39,243 bases of DNA from Acidobacteria bacterium RIFCSPLOWO2_02_FULL_67_21 (lineage in GTDB: Bacteria; Acidobacteriota; Vicinamibacteria; Vicinamibacterales; UBA2999), in contig MEKU01000048.1 of NCBI GenBank assembly GCA_001767195.1, positions 23,649 to 62,891 of the forward strand, written 5' to 3'. The position numbers and the translations under genes are program-made. Position 1 is the stretch's first letter. Every line of letters starts with the position of its first letter. Below, in pieces: positions 34,507 through 39,243 of the stretch. Below the pieces are notes generated by a model. It saw nothing but the letters and a program-made list of their open reading frames with translations. It made no database searches and was not told where the DNA came from.

Positions 34507-36788
34507 GGACTGACAGGGGGCGAGGGGGCAAGGGCCTTGCGCCGTATGTCGTCGGCACGGCGGCCATCCTCGGCATCCTGCTCCTGGGCACCCTTGGCTA
34601 CTCCTACGTCTCCTATTCGCGCCTGATCGACGCGCGGCTCCACGGCGAGCGCGAGCGGACCCTGCCGAGAGTCTATGCCCGGCCGCTCGTGCTCCGGCGC
34701 GGTCAGGCGCTCAGCCGGCGCGAGCTCGTCACGCGGCTCAACGATCTCGGCTACGCCCAGCGGCCGGAGGCCGACGCCCCCGGCGAGTTTGCGCTCGAGC
34801 GTGGCGTGATCGCCATCCGGCCGCGCACGAGCGAGCTCGGCGAGCGGGTCGTGCGTGTCGCGCTCGGCGACCGGATCCAGCGCATCGAGATCCCCGGGCG
34901 CGGCGCAGCGGAGGCCGTCGAGCTCGACGAGCCGCTGCTGACCGCGCTGATGACCGCGGGGCGCGAAAAGCGCCGCCGCGTCCCGCTCGCCACGATTCCG
35001 ACCTACGTCCAGCAGGCGGTCCTGGCCGTCGAAGACCAGGGCTTCTACTCGCATCCCGGCATCAATCCGATCCGCATCCTGGCGGCCGTCGTCACGAACG
35101 TGTTCGGCGACAACCCGAACCTGGTCGGGTACAGCACGATCACGCAGCAGCTTGCCCGCATGTTCTTCCTGGCCGACGAGTTCAATGCGGAGCTGACCGC
35201 CGGCGAACGGTCCTACGGCCGCAAGCTCCGCGAGGCGCTGATGTCGCTGATTCTCGAGCGGCGCGCCTCGAAGGACGAGATCCTGGAGCTGTACCTGAAC
35301 GACGTCTACCTGGGGCAGCGCGGGTCGTTCGCCATCCACGGCGTGGCGGAGGCGGCGCGCCTCTTCTTCGGCAAGGACGTCGCCAACCTCACGCTCGGCG
35401 AAGCGGCGGTGATCGCCGGCGTCATCCAGAGCCCCGGCCCCCGGTCGCCCTTCGTGCACCCCGATCGCGCCGTCGAGCGCCGCAACGTCGTCCTCCGCGC
35501 GATGGCCGACGAAGGCTCCGTCTCGGCGGAGGCGGCCGAGCGCGCCGCCAGGGAGCGCCTCCAGGTCGTGGCGCGGTCGGTCGACAACGAGGCGCCCTAC
35601 TTCGTCGACATGGTCAGCGAGCAGATCGCCGGGACGTTCCCTGGATTGACGACACAGCCGGGCCAGGTCGACGTGTTCACGACGCTCGACCTCAATCTGC
35701 AGCGCGCCGCGCTGGATGCCGTGCGGGAGGGTCTCACCCGCGTCGACCGGCTGCTGGCGCGCCGGCGCCGCCGGGAGCCCGCGCAGGCGGCGCTCATCGC
35801 GGTGGATCCGCGCACGGGCGAGGTGCTCGCGATGGTCGGCGGCCGCTCGTACAACCAGTCGCAGTACAACCGGGTGGTGGCCGCGCGGCGCCAGCCCGGA
35901 TCGATCTTCAAGCCGTTCGTCTACCTCGCGGCGTTCGAGTACGCCGCGGATGAGGGGCGCGCCGACCTCACGCCCGCCTCGATCACCGTCGACGAGCCGG
36001 CCACGTTCACCTTTGACGACCAGGTCTGGGAGCCGCGCAACTACGACGACTACGACGGCGAGATCACGTGGCGCCGGGCGCTCGCGATGTCGCGGAACCT
36101 CGGCACGATCCATGTGGGCGAGGCGGTCGGGTTCGACCGCGTCGCCGCGCTCTGGAAGCGGGTCGGGGTCGGCGCGCCGCCGCGCGCCGTGCCCGCCATC
36201 ACGCTCGGCGTGTTCGAGCTGACGCCGCTCGAAGTGGCCCAGGCGTACACGCTGTTCGTCAACGGCGGCAGCGTCCGCCCGCTCCGCGCGCTCCAGCGGA
36301 TCGAGACGGCCGCCGGACCGCTGCGGCCGAAGGCCTCGCCCCCGCGGCGGGCCGCCAGGCCGGACACGACGTTTCTGGTCACGAGCATGATGCGCAGCGT
36401 GCTGAACGAGGGCACGGCGGCCGGCGCGCGCACGGCCGGGTTCGCGCTCGACGCCGCCGGCAAGACCGGCACGACCAACGACCTGCGCGACGCGTGGTTC
36501 GTCGGATTCACGCCGGAGCTGCTGACTGTCGTCTGGGTCGGCCACGACAACAACCGGCCGCTGGGCTTGACGGGCACGCAGGCGGCGCTGCCGATCTGGA
36601 CGGCGTTCATGACCGCCGCGCTCGCAGGCCGGCCAGACCTCCCCTTCAACCCGCCGGAGGGCGTGACCTTTGCCGAGATCGATCGCGACACGGGCAAGCT
36701 GGCGCTGCCCGGCTGCCCGCGCGTGTACCACGAGTCGTTTCTCAGCGGGACCGAGCCGGCGGAGTACTGCGAGATCCATCGCTGGTAG
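34503..36788 (+). CDS. Class A penicillin-binding protein (PBP1b-like)
   Basis: 761 residues from TTG 34503, overlapping the bshC stop. One N-terminal membrane helix (YVVGTAAILGILLLGTLGYS) is followed by a UB2H-like region (about 55-110). The GT51 transglycosylase has Glu177 in AVEDQGFYSHPG, then STITQQLAR and ELYLNDVYLGQRG. The transpeptidase has SIFK (467-470), SRN (530-532) and KTG (654-656), the full set of penicillin-binding motifs. It polymerises and cross-links peptidoglycan on the outer face of the inner membrane. Coupling with bshC is positional only. Confidence 0.95.
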   Translation: MRTDRGRGGKGLAPYVVGTAAILGILLLGTLGYSYVSYSRLIDARLHGERERTLPRVYARPLVLRRGQALSRRELVTRLNDLGYAQRPEADAPGEFALERGVIAIRPRTSELGERVVRVALGDRIQRIEIPGRGAAEAVELDEPLLTALMTAGREKRRRVPLATIPTYVQQAVLAVEDQGFYSHPGINPIRILAAVVTNVFGDNPNLVGYSTITQQLARMFFLADEFNAELTAGERSYGRKLREALMSLILERRASKDEILELYLNDVYLGQRGSFAIHGVAEAARLFFGKDVANLTLGEAAVIAGVIQSPGPRSPFVHPDRAVERRNVVLRAMADEGSVSAEAAERAARERLQVVARSVDNEAPYFVDMVSEQIAGTFPGLTTQPGQVDVFTTLDLNLQRAALDAVREGLTRVDRLLARRRRREPAQAALIAVDPRTGEVLAMVGGRSYNQSQYNRVVAARRQPGSIFKPFVYLAAFEYAADEGRADLTPASITVDEPATFTFDDQVWEPRNYDDYDGEITWRRALAMSRNLGTIHVGEAVGFDRVAALWKRVGVGAPPRAVPAITLGVFELTPLEVAQAYTLFVNGGSVRPLRALQRIETAAGPLRPKASPPRRAARPDTTFLVTSMMRSVLNEGTAAGARTAGFALDAAGKTGTTNDLRDAWFVGFTPELLTVVWVGHDNNRPLGLTGTQAALPIWTAFMTAALAGRPDLPFNPPEGVTFAEIDRDTGKLALPGCPRVYHESFLSGTEPAEYCEIHRW

Positions 36789-36793
36789 GGCTC

Positions 36794-36799
36794 TATAAT
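36794..36799 (+). promoter_or_regulatory. -10 box (TATAAT) placed for a leaderless xdhC-type mRNA
   Basis: A consensus TATAAT ends seven bases before ATG 36807, so transcription would be expected to start at or next to the A of the start codon. No Shine-Dalgarno precedes the ATG. No clear -35 box is seen. Confidence 0.6.
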
Positions 36800-36806
36800 C
36801 AATTCG

Positions 36807-37643
36807 ATGAACCAGGAGGTCTTCGCCGCCCTGACCGAGGCGCTCAAGCGCGGCGAGGGGGTGGCGCTTGTCACGATCGTCTCCTCGACCGGCTCGACGC
36901 CGCAGCGCGTCGGCGCGAAGATGCTCGTCCACGCAGACGGCCGGACGGTCGGCACGATTGGCGGCGGCTGCTACGAGAACGAAGCCTTCTGGAAGGCGCG
37001 CGAGGCGATCACGACGCGCAAGCCGGTCACCATGCAGTTCGAGCTCAACGACGACTTCGCGCAGGAGACCGGGCTCGTGTGCGGCGGGCAGATGGAGGTC
37101 TTCATCGAGCCGGTCGAGCCCTCGCCGGAGCTGTACGTGTTCGGCGCCGGACACGTCGGGTACTTCGTCGCGACGATGGCGCGCGAGGTCGGCTTTCAGG
37201 TCCACGTGATCGACGACCGCGAGAAGTTCGCCAACACCGACCGCTTCGGCGCCGGCATCGACGTGATCGTCGAGCACATTCCGACCTGGCTCGAGCAGCA
37301 TCGGCTGCCGGCGACGGCGTACGCCGTGATCGTCACGCGCGGCCACACGCACGACCTCGACACCATGCGCGCGCTGGCGGCGAGGCCGATGCGGTACCGG
37401 GGCCTCATCGGCAGCAAGGCCAAGGTGAAGCGCATCTTCGACGCGCTCGTCGAGGAGGGCGTGGCGGCCGATGCGCTCGAGCGCGTGCACGCGCCGATCG
37501 GCCTCGATATCGGCGCCATCACGCCGCAGGAGATTGCCATCAGCATCGTGGCCGAGCTCATCGCGGTGAAGCACGGCAAAGTGACCGACCCCAACGCGCC
37601 GGCCGTCAGCATGCGCTGGGACGGAGCGCTTGCCCGGCGTTGA
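36807..37643 (+). CDS. XdhC/CoxI-family protein
   Basis: 278 residues. The N-terminal XdhC_CoxI domain has VSSTGSTPQRVGAKMLV and TIGGGCYENEAF; the C-terminal Rossmann domain has ELYVFGAGHVGYFVA and later YRGLIGSKAKVKRIF. Family members bind molybdenum cofactor and help sulfurate or insert it into xanthine dehydrogenase-type enzymes. No molybdenum hydroxylase gene is adjacent, so the client is unknown. The gene is probably read from its own promoter at 36794 as a leaderless transcript. Confidence 0.92.
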   Translation: MNQEVFAALTEALKRGEGVALVTIVSSTGSTPQRVGAKMLVHADGRTVGTIGGGCYENEAFWKAREAITTRKPVTMQFELNDDFAQETGLVCGGQMEVFIEPVEPSPELYVFGAGHVGYFVATMAREVGFQVHVIDDREKFANTDRFGAGIDVIVEHIPTWLEQHRLPATAYAVIVTRGHTHDLDTMRALAARPMRYRGLIGSKAKVKRIFDALVEEGVAADALERVHAPIGLDIGAITPQEIAISIVAELIAVKHGKVTDPNAPAVSMRWDGALARR

Positions 37644-39216
37644 GTCGCCCGACGCGCCGGCCGCACAGGCCCTCCGCAGCACCGCGGTCCTCCCTCCACC
37701 CGCATCATCCGCGTTCCGCGCGCACGTAGTCGCGATTGTCCTGGCGCTGGCCGCCGTCGCCCTCGGCGTCCGGTTCGGCACCTTCGCCGCCAGCGGCGCT
37801 GACGCTTACGGCTACGTGAGCCAGGCGGACCTCTGGCTGCGCGGCACGCTGATCGTCGAGGAGCCGCTCGCCGACCAGGCGGAGTGGCGATACGCCAACT
37901 GGACGCTGGCGCCGTTCGGCTACCGGCCCGGCGACGACCGCGGGACGATGGTGCCGACGTATTCGCCGGGCCTGCCGCTGGTGATGGCGGCGTTCAAGGC
38001 GATCGGCGGCGCCGATGCGGTCTTCTACGTGGTCCCGCTGCTCGGCGGGCTGTCGGTGTGGCTCACGTTTCTGCTCGGCTCGCGGCTCGGGGGGCAGGAA
38101 GCCGGCCTGATCGCCGCCGCCGCGCTTCTCGTCAGCCCTGTCTTCCTGTTTCAACTGATGTGGCCGATGAGCGACGTGCCGGTGTCGGCCTGGTGGCTGG
38201 CCGCAGTCGTGCTGGCGCAGTCCGGAACGACGATCGGAGCAGCGGCCGCCGGCCTCGCCGGCGCGCTCGCGATTCTGACGCGTCCAAATCTTGTCGTCCT
38301 GGCGCTACCGCTGCTGGGATTCGTGATCGTCTCCGGCCCCCACCGGCGGACGGTCCGAGCCCTGGCCTGCCTCGCGGGTCTCGGAGCCGGACCTCTTGCC
38401 GTCGCGCTCCTCAACCGCCACCTGTACGGATCGGCGCTCGCGTCGGGCTACGGAACCTTCTCGACCATCTACGCGTCAGCGTACGGAGCCGTGAATCTGG
38501 TGAACTACAGCACGTGGCTGCTGCAGACCCAGACGCCGTTCATCCTGCTCGGCTGCGCGGCGCCGCTGCTGATGCGACGGGACGCCGATGGCCGCCCGCG
38601 CGGCATCGCGATCGCCTGCCTGCTGTTTGCGGCGACGGTGCTGGCCTCTTATCTCTGGTACACCCCGTTCGACAGCTGGACCTACCTCCGCTTCCTGCTG
38701 CCGGCGTTTCCGCTGATGCTCGCCGCGTCGGCTGCAGTGCTCACGCGGCTGCTGCGCGACATGCCATGGCGCCGCCCGGCGGCCGGCGGGCTGGTCATCG
38801 CGCTGGCCGTCTGGGGGCTCTGGACCGGACGCCTCGCCTTTCATGTGGCGGAGGAGGAATCGCGCTACGTGGCGGCCGGACGCTTCGCGCGCGAGCTACC
38901 CGGGGATGCCGTCATCCTCTGCAACCAGCACAGCGGCAGCCTGCGCTACTACTCGGGTCGCATCACCATGCGATTCGAGTGGCTCGACCCCGACATGTAT
39001 CAGCCCGCCCTCGACCATATGCGCAGCCTCGGCCGCCCCGTCTATGTCGTGCTCGACGACTGGGAGCGCGAGGTCTTCCGGGCGCGCTACTCCCCGGTGG
39101 CCGACCTGTCGTGGCTCGACGAGCCTCCGCTGCTCCTCGCGGCGCGGCGCGTGTATTTCTACGCGCTGCCGCCTTCAGCCCCGCCGGCCCGCCGCGCGGC
39201 GCTGGGCTATAATTGA
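37630..39216 (+). CDS. Polytopic membrane glycosyltransferase-like protein (GT-C type)
   Basis: 528 residues from TTG 37630, overlapping the xdhC-type gene by 14 bases; no later ATG fits well. It has one helix near residue 35, then an outside loop with Asp-rich DAYGYVSQADLWLRG, and about nine further helices, ending in a soluble C-terminal tail. This is the plan of GT-C (ArnT/PMT, GT39-like) enzymes that use polyprenyl-phosphate sugars. The Asp in the first loop (SGADAYGY) could be catalytic. Acceptor unknown. The last codons (GYN) contain the -10 box of the next gene. Confidence 0.8.
   Translation: MPGVESPDAPAAQALRSTAVLPPPASSAFRAHVVAIVLALAAVALGVRFGTFAASGADAYGYVSQADLWLRGTLIVEEPLADQAEWRYANWTLAPFGYRPGDDRGTMVPTYSPGLPLVMAAFKAIGGADAVFYVVPLLGGLSVWLTFLLGSRLGGQEAGLIAAAALLVSPVFLFQLMWPMSDVPVSAWWLAAVVLAQSGTTIGAAAAGLAGALAILTRPNLVVLALPLLGFVIVSGPHRRTVRALACLAGLGAGPLAVALLNRHLYGSALASGYGTFSTIYASAYGAVNLVNYSTWLLQTQTPFILLGCAAPLLMRRDADGRPRGIAIACLLFAATVLASYLWYTPFDSWTYLRFLLPAFPLMLAASAAVLTRLLRDMPWRRPAAGGLVIALAVWGLWTGRLAFHVAEEESRYVAAGRFARELPGDAVILCNQHSGSLRYYSGRITMRFEWLDPDMYQPALDHMRSLGRPVYVVLDDWEREVFRARYSPVADLSWLDEPPLLLAARRVYFYALPPSAPPARRAALGYN
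39208..39213 (+). promoter_or_regulatory. -10 box (TATAAT) embedded in the last codons of the membrane protein gene
   Basis: TATAAT encodes part of the final Gly-Tyr-Asn and ends 27 bases before an ATG at 39241, the last three bases of the window, which may start the next gene. No -35 box is clear. Confidence 0.45.
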
Positions 39217-39243
39217 AACACTCTAAGCATCTGACACGCAATG

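Noticed and set aside
34476-37781. 1101-codon open frame antisense to the PBP and xdhC-type genes
   Set aside because: Low-complexity composition, no ribosome site, and full overlap with two well-supported genes.

Overview
The window is G+C-rich, densely packed bacterial chromosome with GTG and TTG starts used freely. It encodes carboxypeptidase-regulatory/heme-c/beta-propeller exported proteins, a DUF1844 protein, a bacillithiol enzyme (BshC), a PEGA protein, GxxExxY and many small dispersed palindromes. Together these suggest Acidobacteriota, probably a Vicinamibacteria-like lineage. That assignment is inferred from gene content; there is no rRNA here to test it.

Layout. (i) 1-5100: exported c-type heme and beta-propeller proteins plus a small cytochrome c, with an SDR gene remnant between them. 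(ii) 5269-5805: a fluoride exporter gene (fluC/crcB) behind what reads as a complete fluoride riboswitch. (iii) 5812-8483: a broken FAH-family hydrolase gene, a divergent DoxX/HxlR pair with a palindrome between, and a DUF433/DUF5615 toxin-antitoxin-like pair whose toxin is shortened. (iv) 8731-15110: accessory DNA. It holds a secreted amidase, a decayed IS21-family element (frameshifted istA, intact istB, four 22-23 bp repeats at one end) and a ~2 kb integrative-element remnant bounded by 127-bp direct repeats ending in the anticodon loop of tRNA-Cys, with broken xis, parE and integrase genes inside. (v) 15067-21766, all minus strand: DUF1844, MBL hydrolase, ribF, cysS, class-III aminotransferase, yraN, galT, tRNA-Gly, tRNA-Cys, probably read largely as one unit. 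(vi) 21808-25581: mazG and comEC converge on a GxxExxY gene framed by inverted arrays of a 9-bp repeat. (vii) 25877-27463: a 68-residue stand-alone histidine-kinase phosphoacceptor domain followed by an NtrC-type sigma-54 activator. (viii) 27560-32675: carB, carA and a PEGA protein. (ix) 32887-39216: bshC, a class A penicillin-binding protein, an XdhC-family protein and a membrane glycosyltransferase.

The main unexplained signal is repeat biology. Three intergenic elements built as inverted arrays of short units (9-bp CACGAAGNN twice, 8-bp CACAGAGN once) lie within about 8.3 kb. One contains a GxxExxY PD-(D/E)XK-like gene and the other two are gene-less, MITE-like versions. Separately, small CGTAG-plus-palindrome repeats sit between genes and inside coding sequences: as three in-frame 15-residue repeats in cysteinyl-tRNA synthetase, in the N-terminus of the neighbouring aminotransferase, and as that aminotransferase's stop codon. 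Other points of interest are the riboswitch with a hairpin that excludes its pseudoknot, the stand-alone DHp protein and a probably leaderless xdhC-like gene.
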